Assembly: GCF_000186445.1 (NCBI RefSeq)
Contig: NZ_GL636070.1
Coordinates: forward strand, 606,210 to 655,888
Length of the DNA: 49,679 bases
Reading direction: 5' to 3'
From: Streptococcus agalactiae ATCC 13813
Lineage (GTDB): Bacteria; Bacillota; Bacilli; Lactobacillales; Streptococcaceae
Shown here: positions 36,832-48,041 of the stretch, in pieces
Numbering within the stretch: position 1 is the stretch's first letter
How the letters are laid out: each line of letters begins with the position of its first letter
The notes under the pieces: model-generated
What the model saw: the letters and a program-made list of their open reading frames with translations, nothing else
Database searches by the model: none
Told to the model about the DNA's origin: nothing
Position numbers and translations under genes: made by a program

Positions 36832-36857
36832 CTTACACAATTATATGGAGGTGTTAT

Positions 36858-37949
36858 ATGACAATTTATAATTTTTCTGCAGGTCCTGCAGTCTTACCAA
36901 AACCAGTGCTTGTAAAAGCCCAATCTGAACTCCTTAATTATCAAGGGTCCAGTATGAGTGTTTTGGAGGTATCGCACCGCTCCAAAGAGTTTGATGATAT
37001 TATCAAAGGTGCTGAGCGTTACTTAAGAGATTTGATGGGAATTCCGGATAATTATAAAGTAATCTTTTTACAAGGTGGTGCATCCTTACAGTTTAGTATG
37101 ATTCCCTTGAATATTGCCAGAGGGCGTAAAGCTTACTATCATGTTGCTGGTTCGTGGGGGAAAAAAGCTTATACAGAGGCTGTAAAACTATCAAAAACAA
37201 TTCCTTTTGAACCAATTCTATTAGCCTCATCAGAAGAATCAGTTTATGATTATATTCCAGAGTTTGATGAAAAAGAGATTGATCCTGAAGCTGCCTATGT
37301 TCATGTGACAACAAATAATACCATTGAAGGAACATCGCTTTATGATATTCCTAAAACTAATGGAGTACCTGTTATTGCGGATATGTCTTCTAATATCTTA
37401 GCTGTAAAATATAAAGTAGAAGATTTTGCAATGATTTATGCAGGAGCTCAAAAAAATATTGGACCTGCTGGTGTAACGGTAGTTATTATCCGTGAAGATA
37501 TGATTAATGAGGAACCAACTTTATCATCAATGTTGGATTATAAGATTCAGTCAGATGCTGGTTCTCTTTATAATACGCCGCCTGCTTACAGTATTTACAT
37601 TGCTAAATTAGTCTTTGAATGGGTGAAAAGTCTAGGTGGTGTTGATGCTATGGAGAAAGCTAACCGTGAAAAATCAGGACTTCTCTATGATTATATTGAT
37701 TCCTCAGAATTTTATAGTAATCCTGTCAGAGATAAAAAGAGTCGTTCTCTATGTAACATTCCTTTCATAACTATTAATAAAGATTTAGATGAAAAATTTG
37801 TAAAGGAAGCGACAGAACGTGGATTTAAAAATATTAAAGGACATCGTTCGGTAGGTGGTATGAGAGCTAGCCTTTATAATGCCTTTCCTAAACAAGGTGT
37901 CATCGAATTAATTGATTTTATGAAAACATTTGAAGCAGAAAATACATAG
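36858..37949 (+). CDS. serC: Phosphoserine aminotransferase
   Basis: SerC converts 3-phosphohydroxypyruvate to phosphoserine with glutamate and PLP, the second step of serine synthesis. The 363-residue enzyme begins with [16 protein letters not shown]. It shows [12 protein letters not shown], where substrate phosphate binds, and [15 protein letters not shown], which holds the PLP lysine near residue 197. GGAGGTG precedes the ATG. SerA follows two genes downstream; no serB is in the window. Confidence 0.96.
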   Translation: MTIYNFSAGPAVLPKPVLVKAQSELLNYQGSSMSVLEVSHRSKEFDDIIKGAERYLRDLMGIPDNYKVIFLQGGASLQFSMIPLNIARGRKAYYHVAGSWGKKAYTEAVKLSKTIPFEPILLASSEESVYDYIPEFDEKEIDPEAAYVHVTTNNTIEGTSLYDIPKTNGVPVIADMSSNILAVKYKVEDFAMIYAGAQKNIGPAGVTVVIIREDMINEEPTLSSMLDYKIQSDAGSLYNTPPAYSIYIAKLVFEWVKSLGGVDAMEKANREKSGLLYDYIDSSEFYSNPVRDKKSRSLCNIPFITINKDLDEKFVKEATERGFKNIKGHRSVGGMRASLYNAFPKQGVIELIDFMKTFEAENT

Positions 37950-38016
37950 TAAATGTTATCACGAAAGAAAATTAAACCGTTATTATAGTCTATAATATAT
38001 AAAAGTGGGTAATATA

Positions 38017-38565
38017 ATGCAAATCAGATTAGCTTTTCCAAATGAAATTGACCAAATTATGCTTCTTATTGAGGAAGCGCGTGCCGAAATTGCTAAAACA
38101 GGAAGTGATCAATGGCAAAAAGAAGATGGATACCCTAATCGTAACGATATTATTGATGATATCTTGAACGGTTATGCTTGGGTTGGTATTGAAGATGGGA
38201 TGCTAGCGACTTATGCGGCTGTCATTGATGGTCATGAAGAGGTTTATGATGCTATTTATGAGGGAAAATGGCTCCATGATAACCATCGCTATCTTACATT
38301 TCATCGTATTGCGATCTCAAATCAATTTCGTGGTAGAGGACTAGCACAGACATTCCTTCAAGGGTTAATTGAAGGTCATAAAGGACCTGATTTTCGTTGC
38401 GATACTCATGAAAAAAATGTCACTATGCAGCATATTCTAAATAAATTAGGCTATCAATATTGTGGTAAAGTACCTCTAGATGGGGTACGATTGGCTTATC
38501 AGAAGATAAAAGAAAAGGGAGAAACGAGCATCTATCGTGAGATTGATGAAAGAAATCCCATGTAA
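38017..38565 (+). CDS. GNAT-family acetyltransferase
   Basis: A 182-residue GNAT protein with IRLAFPNEIDQIMLLIEEA at the N terminus and the acetyl-CoA motif FHRIAISNQFRGRGLAQTFL near 104-123. The target is unknown. It lies between serC and serA, so it may share the operon, and a TATAAT box at about 37993 could give it a promoter of its own. I use ATG 38017; a GTG 12 bases upstream is a close alternative and neither has a strong ribosome site. Confidence 0.85.
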   Translation: MQIRLAFPNEIDQIMLLIEEARAEIAKTGSDQWQKEDGYPNRNDIIDDILNGYAWVGIEDGMLATYAAVIDGHEEVYDAIYEGKWLHDNHRYLTFHRIAISNQFRGRGLAQTFLQGLIEGHKGPDFRCDTHEKNVTMQHILNKLGYQYCGKVPLDGVRLAYQKIKEKGETSIYREIDERNPM

Positions 38566-38578
38566 GAAAAAAAGAAAG

Positions 38579-38614
38579 GGGTTATTTTAGTCAATGATGA
38601 CTAAAGAGATAACC
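38579..38614 (+). other. Two-part hairpin in the serA leader
   Basis: GGTTAT (38579-38584) pairs with ATAACC (38609-38614), and inside it TTTAGTCA (38586-38593) pairs perfectly with TGACTAAA (38598-38605) around a 4-base loop. The hairpin ends 14 bases before the serA start, and no T-run follows. Confidence 0.6.
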
Positions 38615-38627
38615 TTAGTGAAAAAGA

Positions 38628-39809
38628 ATGGTTTTTAGTGTCAAAACATTTAATAATATTAATCAAATTGGTTTACAAGAGTTAGGGAATCGTTTCCAGA
38701 TTGATGGGGATATGTCAGAAAATCCTGATGCCTATATTATTCGTAGTCAAAATTTGCATAATCAGGATTTCCCAAGTAACCTCAAAGCTATTGCTAGGGC
38801 GGGTGCAGGAACAAATAATATTCCTATTGAAGAGGCAAGTGCACAGGGAATAGTCGTGTTTAATACCCCAGGTGCAAATGCTAATGCTGTAAAAGAAGCA
38901 GTCATTGCTGCCTTATTACTTTCAGCTTGCGATTATTTAGGAGCTAACCGATGGGTTAATACTCTAACTGGAACAGATATTCCCAAACAAATTGAAGCAG
39001 GAAAGAAAGCTTTTGCTGGTAATGAAATTGCAGGAAAAAAATTGGGAGTTATCGGCCTTGGTGCCATTGGAGCTAGAATTGCGAATGATGCTAGACGCTT
39101 AGGAATGACAGTTCTTGGTTATGATCCCTATGTTTCAATTGAAACAGCTTGGAATATTTCAAGCCATGTTCAAAGGGTTAAAGAGATTAAGGATATTTTT
39201 GAAACTTGTGACTATATCACAATTCATGTTCCCTTAACAAATGAAACTAAGCATACTTTTGATGCGGAAGCTTTTTCAATCATGAAAAAAGGAACTACGA
39301 TTATCAACTTTGCTCGTGCAGAATTAGTCAATAACCAAGAGCTATTTGAAGCGATAGAAACTGGTGTTGTCAAGCGCTATATTACTGATTTTGGAGACAA
39401 AGAATTATTAAACCAAAAAGGAATTACAGTCTTTCCTCATGTAGGCGGATCAACAGATGAGGCAGAGCTAAATTGTGCTATTATGGCAAGTCAAACCATT
39501 CGTTGTTTTATGGAGACAGGAGAAATCACTAATTCAGTTAATTTCCCCAATGTACATCAAATCCAAACCGCACCATTTCGTATTACTTTAATTAACAAGA
39601 ATGTTCCTAACATTGTGGCTAAAATTTCAACTGCTGTATCAGAGTTAGGTATAAATATTGACAACATTATTAACCGTTCAAAGGGTGACTACGCCTACAC
39701 ACTAATAGATTTAGATGAAACGGATAATAACAAGATTTCTACTTTAATTGAAGAATTTGAAGGTGATGAGAATATCGTCCGTGTACGTTTAATTGCAAAA
39801 CAACAATAA
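38628..39809 (+). CDS. serA: D-3-phosphoglycerate dehydrogenase
   Basis: SerA oxidises 3-phosphoglycerate with NAD+, the first step of serine synthesis. The 393 residues hold a dehydrogenase part with the NAD loop GVIGLGAIGARIA (about 143-155), INFARAELV (catalytic Arg) and VFPHVGGSTDEAE (catalytic His). A C-terminal ACT domain (about 320-393) is usually the site of serine feedback. It lacks the long intervening domain of Bacillus SerA. The ATG at 38628 has only a weak ribosome site and lies below a stable hairpin. Confidence 0.94.
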   Translation: MVFSVKTFNNINQIGLQELGNRFQIDGDMSENPDAYIIRSQNLHNQDFPSNLKAIARAGAGTNNIPIEEASAQGIVVFNTPGANANAVKEAVIAALLLSACDYLGANRWVNTLTGTDIPKQIEAGKKAFAGNEIAGKKLGVIGLGAIGARIANDARRLGMTVLGYDPYVSIETAWNISSHVQRVKEIKDIFETCDYITIHVPLTNETKHTFDAEAFSIMKKGTTIINFARAELVNNQELFEAIETGVVKRYITDFGDKELLNQKGITVFPHVGGSTDEAELNCAIMASQTIRCFMETGEITNSVNFPNVHQIQTAPFRITLINKNVPNIVAKISTAVSELGINIDNIINRSKGDYAYTLIDLDETDNNKISTLIEEFEGDENIVRVRLIAKQQ

Positions 39810-39817
39810 AGAACTAA

Positions 39818-39849
39818 AAAAAGTCATGAATTGCTTTTCATGGCTTTTT
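39818..39849 (+). terminator. Terminator of serA
   Basis: AAAAAGTCATGAA pairs with TTCATGGCTTTTT around a 6-base loop. Confidence 0.8.
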
Positions 39850-39859
39850 AAGTTATGCT
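39831..39859 (+). promoter_or_regulatory. ogt promoter, predicting a leaderless mRNA
   Basis: TTGCTT (39831-39836) and TATGCT (39854-39859) are 17 bases apart. The ogt ATG at 39866 lies 6 bases after the -10, where transcription would begin. No Shine-Dalgarno is present. Confidence 0.5.
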
Positions 39860-39865
39860 TATCAT

Positions 39866-40342
39866 ATGTTATATCAAGAATTCTATCAGTCCCCTCTTGG
39901 AGAAATTCGCCTTCTAGCAGACAATCTAGGTTTATCAGGGCTTTATTTTGTTGGGCAAAAATATGATATGCTAGCAGTCAACCAAGAGGAAATTGTTAAT
40001 ATGTCAAATTCCTATACTTTACTTGGTAAGAAGTGGTTAGATGCTTATTTTTCACAGCAAAATTTACCTAGTATTCCATTATCATTGAGAGGGACAGCAT
40101 TTCAGACGAGAGTATGGCAGGAATTACAGAAAATCCCTTTTGGAGATACAAAAACTTATGGAGAATTAGCGAAAGAGCTAAATTGTCAATCTGCACAGGC
40201 TGTTGGAGGAGCAATAGGTAAAAATCCTATTTCTCTAATCATACCTTGTCACCGTATTTTAGGAAGATATGGTCAATTAACTGGTTATGCTGGTGGCTTA
40301 GAAAGAAAATCTTGGTTATTAGAATACGAAAAGGAGAAATAA
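39866..40342 (+). CDS. ogt: Methylated-DNA--protein-cysteine methyltransferase
   Basis: A 158-residue suicide repair protein that takes methyl groups from O6-methylguanine. The active-site motif IPCHRILG (Cys at about 126) and the helix-turn-helix region TYGELAKELNCQSAQAVGGAIGKNP (part: SAQAVGGAIGKNP) are clear. ATG 39866 has no ribosome site. The next gene begins one base after its stop. Confidence 0.95.
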   Translation: MLYQEFYQSPLGEIRLLADNLGLSGLYFVGQKYDMLAVNQEEIVNMSNSYTLLGKKWLDAYFSQQNLPSIPLSLRGTAFQTRVWQELQKIPFGDTKTYGELAKELNCQSAQAVGGAIGKNPISLIIPCHRILGRYGQLTGYAGGLERKSWLLEYEKEK

Positions 40343-40343
40343 T

Positions 40344-40700
40344 ATGTATACGTTTTATGAATACCCCAAATGTACCACTTGTCGTTCAGCAAAAAAAGAG
40401 TTAACTGAACTCGGCTTAACTTTTGAAGCGATTGATATAAAAAGCAATCCTCCCAAAGCTTCGTTATTAAAAGAATTGTTAGAGAATTCGCCTTATGATC
40501 TTAAAAAGTTTTTCAATACTTCAGGAAATTCTTACAGAGAATTAGGCTTAAAAGATAAATTTGATGATTTAACTCTTGACCAAGCTTTGGACTTATTGGC
40601 ATCGGATGGGATGCTTATTAAGCGTCCATTGCTAGTTAAAGATAATAAAATTCTTCAGATTGGCTACCGTACTAAGTATAAAGACCTCAACTTAGTATAA
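40344..40700 (+). CDS. ArsC/Spx-family protein
   Basis: A 118-residue thioredoxin-fold protein with a CxxC active site, PKCTTCRSAKKEL (residues 9-21). Such proteins include arsenate reductase-like enzymes and Spx-type regulators. It lacks an obvious RNA-polymerase-binding Spx signature that I can check by eye, so the name stays broad. GGAGAAATA precedes the ATG. It is one base from ogt, so the two are co-transcribed. Confidence 0.88.
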   Translation: MYTFYEYPKCTTCRSAKKELTELGLTFEAIDIKSNPPKASLLKELLENSPYDLKKFFNTSGNSYRELGLKDKFDDLTLDQALDLLASDGMLIKRPLLVKDNKILQIGYRTKYKDLNLV

Positions 40701-40736
40701 AAAGATGATTGAGTTATAACTCAATCATCTTTTTTT
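40699..40736. terminator. Bidirectional terminator between arsC-like gene and exoA
   Basis: A perfect 15-bp stem AAAAAGATGATTGAG with its complement, flanked by A- and T-runs. Confidence 0.9.
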
Positions 40737-40739
40737 GGT

Positions 40740-41567
40740 TTATAGTTCAATCTCCAAAATAATTGGTGTATGATCTTGACGATCACCAGAATGAATCATT
40801 TCTGACTTGGTAATTTTATCTGCGACACGGTTACTTGTTAGCCAATAATCAATTCTCCACCCTGTATTGTTGATTTTGGATGTACGACTTCGTTGTGCCC
40901 ACCAGCTATAAACATTTGGAACATCGCCATGAAGGTAACGAAAAGTATCTGTAAAACCTTTGGCTAGTAGATTTGTAAAGCCTTGGCGCTCTTCATCTGT
41001 GAATCCAGCAGAACGACGATTACTGCTAGGATTAGCTAGGTCTATTTCCTTGTGGGCTACGTTATAGTCACCTGTTGCTAGAACAGGTTTTTGACTATCC
41101 AATGTTGCTAAATACTCAGCATACTTAATATCCCATATTTGACGGTCACCTAAGCGCTTTAGGGCATCACCTGCATTTGGAGTATAGACCTGTGTGATAT
41201 AGCAGTTTTCCAATTCGAGAGTAATAATGCGACCTTCATTATCCATTGTAGTAGGAGCATCGATTTCAGGGAAGCTAACAATAGGATTTAACCCTTTACG
41301 ATATAAGAACATTGTACCAGCATAGCCCTTACGAGCAGGTTCGACTGATGATCGCCAAACCAAATCATATTCTGGGAAGTAAGTTTCAAGTACTTCCAAA
41401 TGTTTTTTAGTAGGTCCTTTGGCAGACAGTTTAGTTTCTTGAATCGCAATGATGTCGGCATCTTCAGCAACTAAAGTATCAATAACTTGGCGTGACATTA
41501 AAGCACGTGTTGATTCACTTGTTAATGCCGCATTGAGGGAATCAATATTCCATGAAATGAGTTTCAT
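40740..41567 (-). CDS. exoA: Exodeoxyribonuclease III / AP endonuclease
   Basis: A 275-residue enzyme of the ExoIII/APE family that cuts DNA at abasic sites. Metal and catalytic motifs are MKLISWNIDSLNA, IIAIQETKLS, GYAGTMFLYRK, TQVYTPNAGD, LATGDYNVAHKEID and DRQDHTPIILEI. The end of the protein lies 4 bases from the terminator. The start has AAGGATATTATT on the minus strand. It faces ogt and the arsC-like gene. Confidence 0.95.
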   Translation of the reverse strand: MKLISWNIDSLNAALTSESTRALMSRQVIDTLVAEDADIIAIQETKLSAKGPTKKHLEVLETYFPEYDLVWRSSVEPARKGYAGTMFLYRKGLNPIVSFPEIDAPTTMDNEGRIITLELENCYITQVYTPNAGDALKRLGDRQIWDIKYAEYLATLDSQKPVLATGDYNVAHKEIDLANPSSNRRSAGFTDEERQGFTNLLAKGFTDTFRYLHGDVPNVYSWWAQRSRTSKINNTGWRIDYWLTSNRVADKITKSEMIHSGDRQDHTPIILEIEL

Positions 41568-41643
41568 AATAATATCCTTTTTTATTTAGTTTAATTCGCA
41601 ATATATTATATCAAAATACCAGGGGCGTTGCTATTTTACAGCT

Positions 41644-42486
41644 TTAGTGAGGTTTTGGTAATTTACCTTTCTCATTTTTAAGAATTTTTTCTGCGACATA
41701 TTGGATAACTTCAGGATTATCAGGCAAGTCAGAATGTGTAGCATTATTACCAGTTACTGTTAGTTGGGTATAGTGTTTAGCGGTTTCTTGGAAAATATAT
41801 TTACCAGTCTCCACACTAGCAAATGGAACAATTTTATCACCATCATATGAATTAGTTCCTGCCAAATTGTATACCATGAGACTTGATGGAATATTTCCTT
41901 TATTACTGATTAAATCTTTAAGCATTTGAGTATGATTTGAGGTGTTACTTTCTTCAAAGTTAAAAGGTGTTCCCATTGTTAACAATGATTTCATATCAAA
42001 TTCATCAGAGTCGTAATAATCTTCTAGGAAAATAGTCCATGATAAGCCACCATTTGAATGACCGATAGCGTTAAAACGTTTAAATTTATATTTCTTCTGA
42101 AGATCATTCATAGCAATCTGTAGCCATTTTGTTTGTTTTTTGATGTTACTATAACCATCTTCATTATTTTCAAATCCAATGACAATGTAAGGTTTGTGGT
42201 CATTGCCGCTAATTTGTCCATTATAGATAATGCTATTGTCTTTTTTGACAGTTAACTTTAAAACGCTATGTTTTTCTCCCATTTGGTTGAGCTGTGCTAA
42301 CATGCTGTTAAATCGTTCTTGAGTAGCACTGGATCCTGGAATTAAAATAGTAGGAGTCATTCGAGAGTTATAGAGTTTTATTTTGTGAGCTGTTACTTTA
42401 TTGATATAGGACTTACCTAAGATAGTCATTCCTATAAGGATAATAATGACAAGTACAGGAGGAATCCATCTAAGTAATTTTTTCAT
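41644..42486 (-). CDS. Alpha/beta hydrolase, DUF915 family
   Basis: A 280-residue protein with an N-terminal membrane anchor (about 5-26), so the rest lies outside. The nucleophile elbow GHSNGG with Ser at about 150, and later D and H residues (GTNSYDGDKIVPF and THSDLPDNPEV), fit an alpha/beta hydrolase. The substrate is unknown. I start it at ATG 42486, which has AAGGAGGAGC upstream. The start lies inside the last 17 bases of the EIIC-like gene, so translation is coupled. Confidence 0.88.
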   Translation of the reverse strand: MKKLLRWIPPVLVIIILIGMTILGKSYINKVTAHKIKLYNSRMTPTILIPGSSATQERFNSMLAQLNQMGEKHSVLKLTVKKDNSIIYNGQISGNDHKPYIVIGFENNEDGYSNIKKQTKWLQIAMNDLQKKYKFKRFNAIGHSNGGLSWTIFLEDYYDSDEFDMKSLLTMGTPFNFEESNTSNHTQMLKDLISNKGNIPSSLMVYNLAGTNSYDGDKIVPFASVETGKYIFQETAKHYTQLTVTGNNATHSDLPDNPEVIQYVAEKILKNEKGKLPKPH

Positions 42487-43687
42487 ATTGCTCCTCCTTA
42501 GCGAAAGCGATTTTGACAAACGGACGATAAATAAAGAAGCCAACAACTAGAATAATTGCAGTGACTGGAAGGTAACGCCAATCCCCATTTGAAGCAAGAA
42601 ATCCAAATAGTAGACTAGGTGTACCACTTGGGACAGTATAAACTGCAGGGTCGACAAATTTTAGGTAGAGCATAAGAGCTCCAAAAGCCTCTGCAAAGAT
42701 AGTTGTTAATACCATCGGAATGAATAATATTGGTTGTAAAATGACAGGTAGACCTACTAAAAATGGTAAATTTTGATCAAAAATAAGAGGAGTTAAGGTC
42801 AGTAATGTCAATTTATAGTAATTCTTCGATTGTAGTTTTCTACTTTCATATAAAACTGCTAAAAATAAGGATAATAGGATTCCAATACCGCCAAACATAG
42901 CAAAGCTATTTTTAACAGTATAAAAGGTATACAGATAAGGGATTTTATCTGTATGTTGGCTCAAGGCAGCATTTAAATTTTCGCTAACTACTGAAAAATA
43001 GGAGTAAGGACGAAATAAAATATCTGGTACAAAAAGACCTGATAAGGTTAGAAAAATAGCTAAGATAGACCAAAGCATAATAGGAATTAATTGATGTGGC
43101 CCATCACCCAGCCATTGAGAAAAGTGATTTTGTATAAGGTACTCTAAATCAATATTAGGATAACGATATAAGATATGTGACAAAATAGAAGAGATTAATA
43201 GTAGTATAGCTAACATACTATACTGGAAAATATGATGTCGATTTTGAAGCAGTCGAGTTAAAAAGATAAAAAGATACGAAATCAAAGCCAGCATAAGCCA
43301 AATGGGTTGGCTAGGATAGTGATAATCTGTACCTGGAACAACTGAAGTTAGAAGCAACCAAACAGTGGCAAAGCCAAGTAAACTTGCAGAAAAACTTTCT
43401 TTAGTTTGGTTAGATAAGCCTCTCCATACTAAACTAGCCACAAAATAACTAGCCATAAAGTAGATTAGTAAATGAGATAAATCATAAAGAGTATTGGAAA
43501 CCGTATATAACCACTCGTTTTTATAAATACTGGACTTTGTTGTTTGAGCTAAAAAAGAATCATCTGATATAACGAGTTTTTGAAGGATTTCAATCCAAGA
43601 AAAAATGAGAGCAAAAGGAAAGATATCTTTAAAACTTTTATAAATTAGATAACGGCAATGATGACATTTATAAATAGTGCTGTGCAT
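42470..43687 (-). CDS. PTS EIIC-like membrane protein without partner subunits
   Basis: A 405-residue protein with about ten membrane segments. Stretches such as MFGGIGILLSLFLAVLY and VDPAVYTVPSGTPSLLFGFLASNGDW resemble the lactose/cellobiose-type EIIC of the phosphotransferase system. The N terminus carries a CHHC motif. No EIIA or EIIB gene lies nearby, so it may pair with subunits coded elsewhere or have lost that role. It is coupled by a 17-base overlap to the hydrolase gene. Confidence 0.8.
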   Translation of the reverse strand: MHSTIYKCHHCRYLIYKSFKDIFPFALIFSWIEILQKLVISDDSFLAQTTKSSIYKNEWLYTVSNTLYDLSHLLIYFMASYFVASLVWRGLSNQTKESFSASLLGFATVWLLLTSVVPGTDYHYPSQPIWLMLALISYLFIFLTRLLQNRHHIFQYSMLAILLLISSILSHILYRYPNIDLEYLIQNHFSQWLGDGPHQLIPIMLWSILAIFLTLSGLFVPDILFRPYSYFSVVSENLNAALSQHTDKIPYLYTFYTVKNSFAMFGGIGILLSLFLAVLYESRKLQSKNYYKLTLLTLTPLIFDQNLPFLVGLPVILQPILFIPMVLTTIFAEAFGALMLYLKFVDPAVYTVPSGTPSLLFGFLASNGDWRYLPVTAIILVVGFFIYRPFVKIAFAKEEQYEKIT

Positions 43688-44022
43688 AATCTGTACTGAC
43701 CTCCTAATAGGTTGTATTTATTGTAACAAATGTTAAGAATGGTGCAAGTTTTTTGGTAGTAAAATTAAAAGTAACTAATTAAACTTCAAATTAAGGGTAA
43801 ATGACTCATGAGATTTTCTTTATCCTTTCATAAAGTGAGATTGCTTCAATGCTGAGGCTATGATATACTAAAACTACATTTAGCATTGCTTAATAATTTA
43901 TTTAGAACTGTTAGGCTAGCTAGTGCTAATATTAATACTATTTTAAACCAATCTATTAGAAAAAAAGTGCTGAGCAAGATTGCCCAGTCTTATTTTTGTT
44001 TGCCATAAAGTTAGAGGAAAAT
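43688..44022. other. 335-base intergenic region before the DUF1275 gene
   Basis: AT-rich DNA between divergent genes. It holds a possible TATACT -10 at about 43863 and a weak hairpin CTGAGCA/TGCCCAG near 43970-43990 followed by T-rich sequence. I see no gene or repeat. Confidence 0.5.
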
Positions 44023-44718
44023 ATGTCCAAAAAGTCTCACCGTCAATATCAAATATATGAAGGGCTCAGGTGTGCGGTTGCACTCTGTTTTATTTCAGGT
44101 TATATCAATGCTTTTACTTATGTAACACAAGGAAAACGTTTTGCAGGTGTACAAACAGGGAATTTGTTATCTTTTGCTATTCATCTTAGTAATAAGCATT
44201 ATAGTCAAGCGCTTGCTTTTTTGCTACCTATAATGGTTTTCATGTTAGGTCAATCGTTTACTTATTTCATGAATCGTTGGGCGAATAAACATAAACTGCA
44301 CTGGTACCTATTATCTAGTTTTGCGTTGACACAGGTTGCTATAGTAACAATTATATTGACTCCTTTCTTACCATCGTCATTTACTGTGGCAGGACTAGCC
44401 TTCTTTGCTTCAATACAAGTAGATACCTTTAAATCACTCAGAGGAGCACCTTATGCTAATATGATGATGACTGGTAATATCAAGAATGCTGCTTATTTAT
44501 TAACAAAGGGACTTTACGAAAAAAATTCTGATATTTTCTTAATTGCTAGAAATACGATTATTATTATTGGAGGATTTATCTTTGGTGTTGTTTGCTCGAC
44601 TTATTTTTCAAGTAAACTGGGCGAATGGAGCTTATCATTAATATTAATTCCTCTTTTATATGTCAACTTGCTGTTAGGCCATGAATTTTATAACCTACAA
44701 GTAGAAAGGCACTCTTAA
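44023..44718 (+). CDS. DUF1275 (YoaK) family membrane protein
   Basis: A 231-residue protein with about six membrane segments. Family marks are the ISGYINAFTYVTQGKRFAGVQTGN stretch (part: GYINAFTYVTQGKRFAGVQ) and the later MMMTGNIKNAAYLL. Function is unknown. I use ATG 44023, with AGAGGAAA upstream; an in-frame start at 43996 has no ribosome site. Confidence 0.9.
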   Translation: MSKKSHRQYQIYEGLRCAVALCFISGYINAFTYVTQGKRFAGVQTGNLLSFAIHLSNKHYSQALAFLLPIMVFMLGQSFTYFMNRWANKHKLHWYLLSSFALTQVAIVTIILTPFLPSSFTVAGLAFFASIQVDTFKSLRGAPYANMMMTGNIKNAAYLLTKGLYEKNSDIFLIARNTIIIIGGFIFGVVCSTYFSSKLGEWSLSLILIPLLYVNLLLGHEFYNLQVERHS

Positions 44719-44848
44719 TGTATGGCGTTTTATGTTGAAGGGCTATACTAAAGCTGATTGTTACAATAATGCTTTGAAATATCATTTCTATATATTTATA
44801 GGATAATCATGTATGGGTTTAGAATATATTTATTACCTAACCAAAGAT

Positions 44849-44878
44849 AAAAGTGAGTAGATTTCTACTCACTTTTAT
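44849..44878. terminator. Bidirectional terminator between DUF1275 and tehB
   Basis: A perfect 12-bp stem AAAAGTGAGTAG/CTACTCACTTTT with a 4-base loop. It covers the tehB stop codon. Confidence 0.88.
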
Positions 44879-45750
44879 GATCTTAATTTTCGAGCTAATA
44901 AAGTCGCAAACTGTAATTTTAAGCGATTACCGTTTTCATCCACCCTGTGCAATTCACCTAAATTTTCATTATATTTGATGATTTCCCAGTCATTGTAATA
45001 AGATTTCAATTGTCCTTCTTTGAAGGTAAAAGGGAATGGAAGCGGGCAAGGATTTTCAGCGGTATCCATAGCAGAAACGATAAGATTGTATCCTCCAATC
45101 TGAGTATGTGATTGCATTTGTAAAATAATATCAGAAATGCAGTCGGGATTTAAAAACATAAATACCACAGTTGATAAAATAAAATCATAGTGCCCTTCAA
45201 TAGTAGCAGTATTAATATCATACCATTTTATATTGTAAGGAAGCCCTTCTTCTAATGCCATATTTTCTAAAGCTACAATGCTCTGTCCGTTTGAATCGAC
45301 AGAAGTCACTTGATGTCCCAGCAGCGATAAATAAAGTGAGTTTCGCCCTTGACCACACCCAAGGTCTAATATATTACTCTTCTCAGATAAGAGAGGTGCA
45401 CTGGCGATAACCTCAGAATGTGTGCGCGTGAGACCATATTTTTTATGGAAGTAATCTTCTTTTTGGCAGTAAAAAGTTAGATAGCAACTTAAGTCTGGAC
45501 TATTTGGTGAAACTTTATGCCAGACTTGTGGATCAACAAAAGGAATATCACTACTAGCATCAAAAATATGCCGCGAGATTTCCTCTCCATCAGGAGATAA
45601 CTGGTAAAATACTAAAGAACCACTTAGAATGGTTAGTTTTGCCCAGGTGCCTTCCTTAGTATTATGCTTTTCTAAAAATGCCTTTGGAATAGACTGTGCA
45701 GTCCAAACCGGCATAGTTTTGTAGGGAAGAAGTGTTTTTGTATTAATCAT
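44875..45750 (-). CDS. tehB: SAM-dependent methyltransferase TehB with N-terminal DUF1971 domain
   Basis: A 291-residue protein. The C-terminal half is a class I methyltransferase with the SAM loop NILDLGCGQGRNSLYLSLLG (about 125-144) and the later ILSTVVFMFL. The N-terminal 90 residues form a cupin-like DUF1971 domain (KAFLEKHNTKEGTWAKLTIL). TehB gives tellurite resistance when over-expressed in other bacteria. The natural substrate is uncertain. AGAGGG precedes the start on the minus strand. Confidence 0.92.
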   Translation of the reverse strand: MINTKTLLPYKTMPVWTAQSIPKAFLEKHNTKEGTWAKLTILSGSLVFYQLSPDGEEISRHIFDASSDIPFVDPQVWHKVSPNSPDLSCYLTFYCQKEDYFHKKYGLTRTHSEVIASAPLLSEKSNILDLGCGQGRNSLYLSLLGHQVTSVDSNGQSIVALENMALEEGLPYNIKWYDINTATIEGHYDFILSTVVFMFLNPDCISDIILQMQSHTQIGGYNLIVSAMDTAENPCPLPFPFTFKEGQLKSYYNDWEIIKYNENLGELHRVDENGNRLKLQFATLLARKLRS

Positions 45751-45834
45751 ATATTAACCCTCTATGTTTAATACCTTTATTATAGCAAAAGTAGATATAT
45801 TATTCAGAGATATATCCAGTTGAAAAAGATTTTA

Positions 45835-45843
45835 TGTTATAAT
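45835..45843 (+). promoter_or_regulatory. Extended -10 promoter of metG
   Basis: TGTTATAAT, about 50 bases before the predicted metG ATG. A small CACC/GGGTG hairpin lies between. Confidence 0.5.
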
Positions 45844-45855
45844 GTATCATGATAA

Positions 45856-47889
<2,034 letters not shown>

Positions 47890-47891
47890 TC

Positions 47892-47917
47892 AAAAAGAGC
47901 ATTATGCTCTTTTTTTG
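47892..47917 (+). terminator. Terminator of metG
   Basis: AAAAAGAGCAT pairs with ATGCTCTTTTT around one base, followed by a T-run. Confidence 0.85.
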
Positions 47918-47983
47918 TTTTCAAGAAAAAATGACTGAATAGTTGGAAAATTATGAAAATGACCTAGAATTTATTTTTATTTT

Positions 47984-47992
47984 TGATATAAT
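47984..47992 (+). promoter_or_regulatory. Extended -10 promoter of brnQ
   Basis: TGATATAAT at 47984-47992, about 50 bases before the strong AAGGAG (48031-48036). Confidence 0.55.
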
Positions 47993-48041
47993 AAAAGACA
48001 TCGATTCTAAGCATTTAGATAGAATTTGATAAGGAGAATTT

